From: a virus
Virus record (IMG/VR): IMGVR_UViG_3300029787_000039
Span: 25,694-59,154 of that record
DNA length: 33,461 bases
Direction: 5' to 3' (one strand)
In this document: positions 16,322 through 21,783 of the stretch, one piece after another
Numbering within the stretch: position 1 is the stretch's first letter
Layout of the letters: each line of letters begins with the position of its first letter
Translations under genes and position numbers: made by a program
The notes under the pieces: model-generated
Database searches by the model: none
What the model was told of the DNA's origin: nothing
Seen by the model: only the letters and a program-made list of their open reading frames with translations

Positions 16322-16712
16322 TGTTCACCCTATTGCTCCCCAACCGTTTAAAATTAACTTTATTTGGTAATCCTAATTCTTTTCTTAGGTTATCCAATCT
16401 CTTAATTGCAATACGTGTACCACCAAAAGGACATATCACATCTATCAACCAAAGGTTATCTCCACTGTTCCAATCGTGTGGTTGAATCTTTCTTGTTTTA
16501 TTTTTATAACCTTCTTCAGCTTCTTCTGGTAACATTGCCCAACTTGCATAACAGAGTGGAACTTCTTTATCCACATATATTCTATATTGATTTAACCTTA
16601 GTGGTGGTATAACCAATCGCTGTATATCTTTTATAGTAAAGTTCTCATGTTTAACAGACAATGAAAATATAAATAATACCTTTTCTAAATCACTTTGATA
16701 ATCGTGCTGCAA
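16305..16712 (-). CDS. HlyC-family toxin-activating lysine acyltransferase
   Basis: The frame shows the HlyC signature in order: S-x-x-H (SLSVKHENF), IPPLRLNQYRIYVDKEVPLCYASWAML, then PHDWNSGDNLWLIDVICPFGG. In HlyC the S-x-x-H His and the Asp of SGD are catalytic, and both are present with similar spacing. HlyC transfers a fatty acyl group from acyl-ACP to internal lysines of RTX toxins. I prefer the TTG at 16712 (His becomes residue 22, as in HlyC His23, with AGAAGAG upstream); a TTG at 16757 would add 15 residues and a 68-bp overlap. No RTX toxin is in view, so the substrate may be a phage protein. Located between holin-like and 614-aa genes. Confidence 0.8.
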   Translation of the reverse strand: MQHDYQSDLEKVLFIFSLSVKHENFTIKDIQRLVIPPLRLNQYRIYVDKEVPLCYASWAMLPEEAEEGYKNKTRKIQPHDWNSGDNLWLIDVICPFGGTRIAIKRLDNLRKELGLPNKVNFKRLGSNRVNNVERI

Positions 16713-16983
16713 TAATCTCTTCTGCCTTTGGTAGTAATCTAATTCCACAGTATCCAATCATGAATGCTATGGCTGGACCCCAAGTCACGTCTAAAGCCCA
16801 ATGTTTCATTATGGGTGGTATAAACCATTCTGCGGCTATCCACCCTACTATAATTGCTAGACCAACATCTTTAATAGCAGTCCAGTTAAAATTCTTTTTT
16901 GTTAATACATTTGTTGCACCACCCACACCGCTTGATAAAATACAACAAGTTTTAGCTCCCAGAGTTTGAATTAACCATTCCAT
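16690..16983 (-). CDS. Holin-like small membrane protein
   Basis: I choose ATG at 16983 (MEWLIQTLGAKTCCILSSG, 97 aa) because GGAGGAACATC lies directly upstream. Two strong membrane segments (VGLAIIVGWIAAEWFIPPI and WGPAIAFMIGYCGIRLL) follow a weaker Gly-rich one (CCILSSGVGGATNVL), and the C-terminus is charged. Size, topology and a position next to the terminase gene fit a phage holin, which makes lesions in the inner membrane for lysis. The endolysin is far away at 24.7 kb on the other strand. Late promoter A drives it. Confidence 0.7.
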   Translation of the reverse strand: MEWLIQTLGAKTCCILSSGVGGATNVLTKKNFNWTAIKDVGLAIIVGWIAAEWFIPPIMKHWALDVTWGPAIAFMIGYCGIRLLPKAEEIIAARLSK

Positions 16984-17004
16984 GATGTTCCTCCGTATAA
17001 TATA

Positions 17005-17033
17005 ATTATAACACATATTTACGTTAATCCCAA
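17005..17033 (-). promoter_or_regulatory. Late promoter A (TTGGGA-N17-TATAAT)
   Basis: On the minus strand TTGGGA (17033-17028) and TATAAT (17010-17005) are separated by 17 bp. The predicted start near 16998 lies about 15 nt before the holin-like ATG, leaving room only for its GGAGGAAC site. The element lies just after the terminase stop (17035-17037) and matches late promoter B. Confidence 0.65.
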
Positions 17034-17034
17034 A

Positions 17035-18573
17035 TTAAAATGTCCAATAGGTACTTCTTTGTTCTTTTGTTTCCTCTTCCCATTCAGGATCGTCAGGATG
17101 CATTAGGTGCCATGATTCTTTCATATAGTGTATAGCCATTGTCATAGCATCTACCTGATCATCATGGGCAGCATTGGGGAAACGTATTAATTCCTCTATT
17201 AATTCATCGGACCATTTCTTATTAACAGGTATCCATAATCTCCCTGCTTCTATAATAGGAGAAGCTGCGTACACTCTGGATACCTTATCTCTATCAGGAT
17301 TATATTCCATGACAGGAAGCCCTGCCCTTCTCATATCCTGTATTAATGATTGACCACTGGCCTTCTTCTCTATCATACATACATCAGGTCTATACTGATT
17401 GTATAACTTCTGTGCCATTTTCCTTAATTCAGGATACTCAAACCTGCCCCGAATGTTTCCTAGTAAGATAAGATGAGAAACAAAATCCTCTATACCTATC
17501 TTATCTTGATTATACATGGAGAATATACCCCATGTTTGTATTACGCTATAATCTGCTGTTGTGGCTGTAGAAAAAGCTGTGTCATACGTTTGTATTACAA
17601 AATCACAGCTAGGTGGTTCTTCATATGTCCATTCTTTTAGCCACCTTTTCTTTATTAATCCCCCTTCTTCTGGTGTAGGGTCTTGCATGTACAGTGCATT
17701 CCAGTATCGGCTACCATTACTGGCTTTAATCTCGTTCTCATCCGTTCTTAGTATCTCATCCGTCTTCCATTCTGGAAAATAACTGGAACCTACAGGAAGA
17801 TCTAGCAATTCTGCAGCATCTTCGTCCACCCATGCAGGGATTTTTATAACTTCCCAAGGAATTGTTTCAAATTCACTCATATTCTCCTGTTGTTTTAATA
17901 ACCATCCACACAAATCATCATAATGATACCGTGTATTAATTATTACTATAGCTCCGTTAGGCATAATACGTGTACGTAAGCCAGCAGGATACCATTCTTT
18001 AATGTATTTACGTCCTGATGCACTAATTGCATCCTCTTCAGACATAACATCATCAAGTATTGCTATATGTGCGCCTCTACCTGCTATCTGTGAACGTACA
18101 CCTGCAGCATAATACGTACCATTCTGGTTTGTTTTCCATTTACCAGCGGCTCTAACATCACTTCTTAAAGATACTCCTTTAAATATCTTTTGAAATTCTT
18201 CTGTATTAACAACATCCCTTACAGATCTACCAAAATCACTAGATAATTGATCACTATGGGAGACAGTTAGTATCTCATGTTCAGGATTCCTACCAATATA
18301 CCAAGCAGGAAACAACTTAGAGCAGATAACAGACTTAGAAGAACGTGGTGGCAAGAACACCATTAACCTTCTTATCTTTCCTTCCTCTAAATCTTTTAAC
18401 TTATTTGATATAACTTCTATATGACGACCCATTCTCCAATCAGATACAAGCATAGGAGCCATCATCCTAACAAAAGTTAGGAAATCAGTCTTTGATTGTT
18501 CGTTAACCTTTTGAGATAACAAACCTTGAAGGTTAATATATGGATCAAGTAGAGTTTCTTGTAAACTATTCAT
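17035..18573 (-). CDS. Terminase large subunit
   Basis: The protein (512 aa from ATG at 18573; a GTG at 18588 would add five) has an N-terminal ATPase with Walker A-like LPPRSSKSV (about residues 73-81) and Walker B IAILDDVM, then motif III-like VIINTRYHYDD. The C-terminal nuclease has acidic residues in VIQTYDTAFS, VCMIEKKAS and AAHDDQVDAM. It cuts and pumps phage DNA into the procapsid through the portal. A small terminase subunit is not recognisable in the window. It is the first gene of the late leftward operon, facing the control region. Confidence 0.9.
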   Translation of the reverse strand: MNSLQETLLDPYINLQGLLSQKVNEQSKTDFLTFVRMMAPMLVSDWRMGRHIEVISNKLKDLEEGKIRRLMVFLPPRSSKSVICSKLFPAWYIGRNPEHEILTVSHSDQLSSDFGRSVRDVVNTEEFQKIFKGVSLRSDVRAAGKWKTNQNGTYYAAGVRSQIAGRGAHIAILDDVMSEEDAISASGRKYIKEWYPAGLRTRIMPNGAIVIINTRYHYDDLCGWLLKQQENMSEFETIPWEVIKIPAWVDEDAAELLDLPVGSSYFPEWKTDEILRTDENEIKASNGSRYWNALYMQDPTPEEGGLIKKRWLKEWTYEEPPSCDFVIQTYDTAFSTATTADYSVIQTWGIFSMYNQDKIGIEDFVSHLILLGNIRGRFEYPELRKMAQKLYNQYRPDVCMIEKKASGQSLIQDMRRAGLPVMEYNPDRDKVSRVYAASPIIEAGRLWIPVNKKWSDELIEELIRFPNAAHDDQVDAMTMAIHYMKESWHLMHPDDPEWEEETKEQRSTYWTF

Positions 18574-18634
18574 AGTACTATTATACACTATAAATACTAA
18601 TACTAGAAATAAATAATAATAATATAATATAATT

Positions 18635-18692
18635 AGTACTTTAGTAAAGTACTAGTACTATACTAAGGTACTACTTTAGTAAAGTACTAGTA
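18635..18692. repeat. Two direct copies of a palindromic 20-bp element
   Basis: ACTTTAGTAAAGTACTAGTA occurs at 18638-18657 and again at 18673-18692, 35 bp apart, about three and a third DNA turns. Each copy contains the near-palindrome ACTTTA-G-TAAAGT, and the first extends to AGTACTTTA-G-TAAAGTACT (18635-18653). This looks like a tandem operator, lying about 50-110 bp upstream of the terminase gene. Confidence 0.65.
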
Positions 18693-18942
18693 TCAGCCGA
18701 TGGGTTGATGACAAGTCCGAGTATTTTTGAAAATATTTGAGAGTCCTAATATAATATATGGGATGACCCTCCGGGTTTTTTGGGTGGGGTAGTCATTATA
18801 TATTGTGCGGCATGGGATCACCTTTTCAATGGATACCTTATTCTTTCAATTTGGGGATATTTTGGGAATGTGGATTATGGCCGTTCTTTTATCATCCAGA
18901 AAAGGTATAGAATGGTAGTTATAACTCAGCTATTCCTCTAAT

Positions 18943-18962
18943 CTTGTGAAAATTTTCACAAG
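18943..18962. promoter_or_regulatory. CRP-like palindrome, copy 1
   Basis: A perfect 20-bp palindrome CTTGTGAAAATTTTCACAAG. Its core TGTGA-AAATTT-TCACA equals the CRP/FNR-family consensus TGTGA-N6-TCACA. Its centre is about 90 bp upstream of the predicted start of the first early promoter. Confidence 0.7.
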
Positions 18963-19007
18963 TTTATATAGCTATTTCAATAACTTATAAAATAGTTAAA
19001 TAAATGC

Positions 19008-19036
19008 TTGTCATTATATGAGAATAAGCCGATAAT
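19008..19036 (+). promoter_or_regulatory. Early promoter P1 (TTGTCA-N17-GATAAT)
   Basis: TTGTCA at 19008-19013 and GATAAT at 19031-19036 with 17-bp spacing. The predicted start is near 19043, about 42 nt before the ATG at 19085. An inverted repeat GTCATCA-ATGA-TGATGAC begins right at the start site. Confidence 0.6.
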
Positions 19037-19043
19037 CCTATCT

Positions 19044-19061
19044 GTCATCAATGATGATGAC
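19044..19061. promoter_or_regulatory. Operator-like inverted repeat at the P1 start
   Basis: GTCATCA (19044-19050), four bases ATGA, then TGATGAC (19055-19061): perfect 7-bp arms. It begins one base after the predicted start of P1, the usual place for a repressor operator. As RNA it could also form a 5' hairpin. Confidence 0.5.
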
Positions 19062-19084
19062 GTTAAAACAAGGATATGATTATT

Positions 19085-19678
19085 ATGACTAACACTACAG
19101 AAGACATTCAAACCGAAGACTTGAACAAGGTTGAATTGATCAATCAATATTTCAATAGCCGAAAAGAAATGTTGAAGGGTGAAGTACCGTTCTACTTATC
19201 AGCCTACAAGGTAATGGGTGAGGCAATGAAAAAGGCCAAGGTAACCGTCTTTAATAAAAAGGCGCAAGAATACCTCAAAAAAGAATACGGGGTAGAATTG
19301 TTTGAGGGTTTCCCCGAAGATATCCGAAGGCAGCACGTATCATATGCGAATTTTGTTGGCAAAAACCCCAAAGAGTGCGAGAAGGTAGCCAAGGAAACCG
19401 GAAAGGCAATTTCTGGGGTTGTTGGGGCTGTTAAAAAGAAAGACAAAAAAGAACCAGCCGAAAAGGTTGAAAATAAAAAACCAGCCAAAGACTTAACCGA
19501 AAAGGACATGGTATCGCAATTGATAGAAATGCGAATGTACTGCCAGTTAAAGAAATGGGATTTTGAGGCATTGGTGCAGTTATCGGCACAAGATACCAAG
19601 AAAACCCTAGCCACCTTAATACAGAAGGACGGTATACAGGAAACTGTTGAAAATGTGAAAGAGAAGGTAGCGGCATAG
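19085..19678 (+). CDS. First early protein, 197 aa, unknown
   Basis: I choose ATG at 19085 (MTNTTEDIQTEDLNKVELI) since AAGGA lies about 10 nt upstream; the ATG at 19076 is too close to it. The N-terminal half is helical (NSRKEMLKGEVPFYLSAYKVM, AQEYLKKEYGVELFEGFPEDI). A Lys/Glu/Pro-rich linker (KKKDKKEPAEKVENKKPAKD) follows, then a helical C-terminal domain (MVSQLIEMRMYCQLKKWDFEAL). Higher GC and different codon use from later early genes. It is the first gene of the rightward transcript, with its own promoter and operator-like element, so a host-takeover or regulatory role is plausible. No domain recognised. Confidence 0.75.
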   Translation: MTNTTEDIQTEDLNKVELINQYFNSRKEMLKGEVPFYLSAYKVMGEAMKKAKVTVFNKKAQEYLKKEYGVELFEGFPEDIRRQHVSYANFVGKNPKECEKVAKETGKAISGVVGAVKKKDKKEPAEKVENKKPAKDLTEKDMVSQLIEMRMYCQLKKWDFEALVQLSAQDTKKTLATLIQKDGIQETVENVKEKVAA

Positions 19679-19688
19679 GGTAGGGGTT

Positions 19689-19720
19689 GGGGGGTATAAA
19701 AGCCCCCCTATACCTTTGTT
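19689..19720 (+). terminator. Probable terminator after first early gene
   Basis: GGGGGG (19689-19694) and CCCCCC (19703-19708) close a short A/T loop TATAAAAG; the following TATACCTTTGTTT is only partly U-rich. Placed 10 bp after a stop codon and directly before the next promoter, it probably ends the first early transcript. Confidence 0.55.
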
Positions 19721-19748
19721 TGACTTGGGTATGGTCATATATTATGAT
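19720..19748 (+). promoter_or_regulatory. Early promoter P2 (TTGACT-N17-TATGAT)
   Basis: TTGACT at 19720-19725 and TATGAT at 19743-19748 with 17-bp spacing. The -10 overlaps the palindrome ATGATCAT (19744-19751), a possible small operator. The start near 19755 precedes an AAGGAAGGAAGG ribosome site. Confidence 0.65.
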
Positions 19749-19779
19749 CATATCTAAGTTAAAGGAAGGAAGGTAAGAT

Positions 19780-19848
19780 ATGATAGTTTACCAATTCACG
19801 ACAAGTTTAGTTCTAATTTATTTAATAGGCGCAACCATATTAGGGTGA
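19780..19848 (+). CDS. 22-aa hydrophobic peptide
   Basis: ATG at 19780 to TGA at 19846-19848 encodes a single hydrophobic helix, MIVYQFTTSLVLIYLIGATI plus LG. A very strong purine site (AAGGAAGGAAGG) stands about 7 nt before the ATG, the stop is 4 nt before the next start, and promoter P2 lies directly upstream. I infer a translated membrane micropeptide. Alternatively it is a leader whose translation opens the next gene. Confidence 0.5.
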   Translation: MIVYQFTTSLVLIYLIGATILG

Positions 19849-19852
19849 CATA

Positions 19853-20047
19853 ATGGAAAACGTATACACATTTTTGGGCTTCCTTGTGTTGGTCATTGTT
19901 GGCTGGTTTATGATACTATCCGGCATGGCCTACGGTTTAAGTTTCGCAAGCTATGGCTGGCCAGCCTATGGTGTAGCTGGTGGCCTTGCCGCTATTGGCG
20001 TAGTCTTAAACTGTTTAGCTATTAAGGTATTGTGCTTAAACTTGTGA
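19853..20047 (+). CDS. 64-aa two-pass membrane protein
   Basis: Nearly the whole protein is hydrophobic: a first segment FLGFLVLVIVGWFMILSGMAY and a second AYGVAGGLAAIGVVLNCLAI, joined by a short aromatic loop. It follows the 22-aa peptide in the same short P2 transcript. The stop codon TGA lies inside CRP-like palindrome copy 2, whose first bases encode the last Leu. Early membrane proteins of this kind may alter host membrane processes or exclude other phages; nothing specific is recognised. Confidence 0.65.
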   Translation: MENVYTFLGFLVLVIVGWFMILSGMAYGLSFASYGWPAYGVAGGLAAIGVVLNCLAIKVLCLNL

Positions 20048-20060
20048 AAATTTTCACAAG
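20041..20060. promoter_or_regulatory. CRP-like palindrome, copy 2
   Basis: Perfect CTTGTGAAAATTTTCACAAG. It contains the stop codon of the upstream gene and ends two bases before the -35 of promoter P3. Its centre is about 47 bp upstream of the predicted P3 start, near the position of class II CRP activator sites. Confidence 0.7.
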
Positions 20061-20062
20061 AT

Positions 20063-20091
20063 TTGACAACGTAAAAGGATTATATTAGTAT
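20063..20091 (+). promoter_or_regulatory. Promoter P3 for the structured RNA (TTGACA-N17-TAGTAT)
   Basis: TTGACA at 20063-20068 and TAGTAT at 20086-20091 with 17-bp spacing. The predicted start, about 20098, is the first base of the 20-bp outer stem of the structured RNA. Confidence 0.65.
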
Positions 20092-20097
20092 CTATTT

Positions 20098-20244
20098 AAC
20101 TGCTTACCTATGGGAAGTCATGGCGAGCGAATGTTACAGGCCAACGAAAGCACTAGTGGCTGGAGGTTTTACACACTGTAACAAGGTAGAGTGTAGCTAC
20201 CTAGCGTGAGGTTCGATTCCTTGCCTTCCCATACGTAAGTAGTT
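20098..20244 (+). ncRNA. Structured RNA with tRNA-like 3' half (candidate)
   Basis: An outer stem pairs AACTGCTTACCTATGGGAAG (20098-20117) with 20225-20244, with one mismatch and one G-U over 20 bp. Inside are GTTACAG/CTGTAAC (20133-20139 with 20176-20182), AGGTAG/CTACCT with a 7-nt loop (20184-20202), a 4-nt linker, and a T-arm-like hairpin TGAGG-TTCGATT-CCTTG (20207-20223). The last two arms mimic the anticodon and T arms of a tRNA, but the part replacing the D-arm is over 60 nt and U33 is absent, so it is not an ordinary tRNA. Promoter P3 predicts a start exactly at the stem. No long reading frame. It may be a regulatory or decoy RNA; the function is unknown. Confidence 0.6.
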
Positions 20245-20428
20245 AAGAGCTTGGTTCCACTAAGGCGTGGTCATCTATTACAATGCCGCACAAGTAATAG
20301 GGGAAGAGAATAAACTAAGGCGGCACATTGCCTTGCGTTTAGTGAATGCATACACTAAAAGGCAACCATAGCTCCCTAGTATGTTGTGGTATGATGTACT
20401 AGGGAGCGTCTAAATATATGAGGTACAC
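20245..20428 (+). promoter_or_regulatory. Hairpin-rich leader before the 20429 gene
   Basis: Further helices follow the structured RNA: CCAC/GTGG (20257-20270); CTATTAC/GTAATAG (20275-20300), whose loop TGCCGC can pair with GCGGCA at 20320-20325 as a pseudoknot; a long hairpin TTGCCT..TTTAGTG/CACTAAA.AGGCAA (20328-20365); and a perfect 11-bp hairpin GCTCCCTAGTA/TACTAGGGAGC (20371-20407). No U-run follows the last one. This may be part of one larger RNA or a 5' leader controlling the gene at 20429. Confidence 0.5.
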
Positions 20429-20764
20429 ATGGCAAAGAAACAACGCCACCACTGGCAAACAAATAATAGTGGACACTATCCCAACATGAGAAATTCATCT
20501 ACTGATGTTGAGATACTACACGACAGTAACCGTGGACGCATGGTGCATGACCACATGGTATCCGTTAGCAATCAACAACAAATTGATGAGTACAACAAAC
20601 AAGAAGAACTCAGACAATTTGCAAAAGATATCTGGGACAGTAAATCTTGTGAAAATTTTCACAAAAAAGAACCTGATATAGAGTGGACCCTAGATCCCGA
20701 TGAGTACATAACCCTTGATGGAGTAAAATACTATGAGATTATGGACAAAATGGAGGCGATGTAA
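20429..20764 (+). CDS. Early protein, 111 aa, unknown
   Basis: Hydrophilic, His/Asn/Asp-rich product: a basic start (MAKKQRHHWQTNNSGHYPN), a central helix (NQQQIDEYNKQEELRQFAKDI) and an acidic end (EWTLDPDEYITLDG). CRP-like palindrome copy 3 lies inside the gene and encodes SCENFHK, so the element is tolerated within a coding frame. No family recognised. It ends in a TAATG overlap with the next small gene. Confidence 0.65.
   Translation: MAKKQRHHWQTNNSGHYPNMRNSSTDVEILHDSNRGRMVHDHMVSVSNQQQIDEYNKQEELRQFAKDIWDSKSCENFHKKEPDIEWTLDPDEYITLDGVKYYEIMDKMEAM
20646..20664. promoter_or_regulatory. CRP-like palindrome, copy 3 (inside a gene)
   Basis: CTTGTGAAAATTTTCACAA, with the full 18-bp core TTGTGAAAATTTTCACAA at 20647-20664. 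It lies within the reading frame 20429-20764, about 100 bp before the next gene start. Confidence 0.65.
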
Positions 20765-20919
20765 TGAGTGATAGAACAGTACAGGTAGAAGGTTGGGAGC
20801 AACTCAATTGGTTAATAAAAAGATTTAATTATGATGTCGAACACGCCATAGATACTATGGTTAAGCATAACCAAGACATGTCTTTTCTACGGGATAAGAT
20901 AGATGACTTGGTTAATTAA
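20764..20919 (+). CDS. 51-aa helical protein, unknown
   Basis: ATG at 20764 overlaps the previous stop (TAATG) and runs to TAA at 20917-20919. The product reads MSDRTVQVEGWEQLNWLIK, then YDVEHAIDTMVKHNQDMSFL and ends DKIDDLVN: a probable helical hairpin. Coupling and composition support translation. No function recognised. Confidence 0.6.
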   Translation: MSDRTVQVEGWEQLNWLIKRFNYDVEHAIDTMVKHNQDMSFLRDKIDDLVN

Positions 20920-21076
20920 GGTAGAGTGTGTTAACTGTGACACTAGTGGTTGCATATACTGTGACAACAAACACCTAATCATACATACACAGTCAGGTAA
21001 TTATAATATTGACAACGTAACAGAAGATTACGATAATGTCTTATCAATAACGTGGCAAGAACCAATGGGGTATTAA
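20903..21076 (+). CDS. 57-aa zinc-ribbon-like protein
   Basis: ATG at 20903 overlaps the end of the previous gene by 17 bp. Residues about 9-20 give ECVNCDTSGCIYC, two CxxC pairs six residues apart, a compact zinc knuckle. The rest is hydrophilic (HTQSGNYNIDNVTEDYDN). It ends 1 nt before the Gp88-like gene. Promoter P4 lies inside its 3' half. Confidence 0.55.
   Translation: MTWLIKVECVNCDTSGCIYCDNKHLIIHTQSGNYNIDNVTEDYDNVLSITWQEPMGY
21009..21037 (+). promoter_or_regulatory. Promoter P4 (TTGACA-N17-GATAAT)
   Basis: TTGACA at 21009-21014 and GATAAT at 21032-21037 with 17-bp spacing. TTGACAACGTAA matches the start of P3. The predicted start near 21044 lies 34 nt before the Gp88-like gene. Confidence 0.6.
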
Positions 21077-21077
21077 T

Positions 21078-21716
21078 ATGCTAGTAAAAGAAGCACTACA
21101 ATTTGGCAGAGTATCTAAGGGCAATACCAAAATGCCGGGAACTACCTTCGCCATCGACGCCTTTGCCTGTAACGTAGGCAGTAAACTGGCAGAGATTGAA
21201 GGGACACCATGTCATGACTGCTATGCCCGTAAGCTACAAAAGCTACGGCCTAGTGTGGACAAGGGGTGGAAGGCTAACCTTGTTAAATGGCAACAGTCAG
21301 ACAAGTCTTTGTGGGTTACGTCTATGGTGTTTCAGATTAAACGCTACAACGTAGATAACTATCATCGTTGGTTTGATAGTGGTGATCTACAATCGGTGGA
21401 GATGTTACACAACATCGTAGACGTGGCCTTACTAACGCCAGAAATTCAACACTGGCTACCTACGCAAGAACGTGCCATAGTTAAACAATATCGTAAGCAG
21501 TACGGAATGGAGCCGGATAACCTTACCATTCGGGTATCGGCCTCAGAGGTAGACACGGATACCATTCCTAACTTCGAATGTACATCAAGAGTATTTACCA
21601 AGAAGGGTAATCCACTAGGTAAAGAGTGCAAGGCAAGAACAAGAGGCAACCAATGTGGATCATGTCGAGCTTGCTGGTCTAAGGACGTACCAGTTATATC
21701 ATATCCTAAACATTAA
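21078..21716 (+). CDS. Gp88-family protein
   Basis: The 212-aa product has the pattern of the phage Gene product 88 family: KMPGTTFAIDAFACNVGSKLA, then GTPCHDCYARK, WFDSGDLQSVEMLHNIVDVAL, TPEIQHWLPTQE and a C-terminal Cys cluster (NQCGSCRACWSKD). The cysteines (CHDCYA and CGSCRAC) suggest a metal or Fe-S site. The family is widespread in phages of actinobacteria and other hosts and its role is not established. It has its own promoter P4 and is less AT-rich than the small genes that follow. Confidence 0.75.
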   Translation: MLVKEALQFGRVSKGNTKMPGTTFAIDAFACNVGSKLAEIEGTPCHDCYARKLQKLRPSVDKGWKANLVKWQQSDKSLWVTSMVFQIKRYNVDNYHRWFDSGDLQSVEMLHNIVDVALLTPEIQHWLPTQERAIVKQYRKQYGMEPDNLTIRVSASEVDTDTIPNFECTSRVFTKKGNPLGKECKARTRGNQCGSCRACWSKDVPVISYPKH

Positions 21717-21723
21717 TAAGAGC

Positions 21724-21752
21724 TTGACATGATCTACATAGGGATATATAAC
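21724..21752 (+). promoter_or_regulatory. Promoter P5 (TTGACA-N17-TATAAC)
   Basis: TTGACA at 21724-21729 and TATAAC at 21747-21752 with 17-bp spacing, directly after the Gp88-like gene. The start near 21759 precedes the small gene at 21784. Confidence 0.65.
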
Positions 21753-21783
21753 TATTTTAATTATTAAATGATAGGAGAATAAA

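Larger units (their letters stand above)
18574..19084. other. Divergent control region between late and early genes
   Basis: About 510 bp without a convincing gene. From left to right it holds a possible TATAAT for the terminase gene (18585-18580, minus strand), a very AT-rich tract, two copies of a 20-bp palindromic direct repeat (18638-18692), a short GC hairpin with T-run near 18766-18782, a CRP-like palindrome (18943-18962), a rightward promoter (19008-19036) and an operator-like inverted repeat (19044-19061). It separates the leftward structural genes from the rightward early genes. Confidence 0.75.

Noticed and set aside
18766-18782. ACCC-TCC-GGGT followed by T5 as a terminator
   Set aside because: The stem is only four or five pairs, and there is no plus-strand gene upstream to terminate; it may be part of a weak larger inverted repeat with 18787-18805.
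18943-18962. CTTGTGAAAATTTTCACAAG elements as rho-independent terminators
   Set aside because: No copy is followed by a U-run, one lies within a gene, and the symmetry matches a protein-binding dyad better.
19085-19678. First early protein as small terminase subunit
   Set aside because: It lies on the opposite strand from the large subunit under an early promoter, and no typical N-terminal helix-turn-helix is evident.
20133-20182. Group I intron in a split tRNA
   Set aside because: No P/Q/R/S core sequences are seen and the insert is much shorter than known introns.
20098-20244. Ordinary tRNA or tmRNA
   Set aside because: The D-arm region is far too long, U33 is lacking and the closing stem is 20 bp. 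A short frame starting A-N-E after GTTACAG resembles a tmRNA tag start, but it does not end in a hydrophobic Ala-Ala tag and the RNA is too short for tmRNA.
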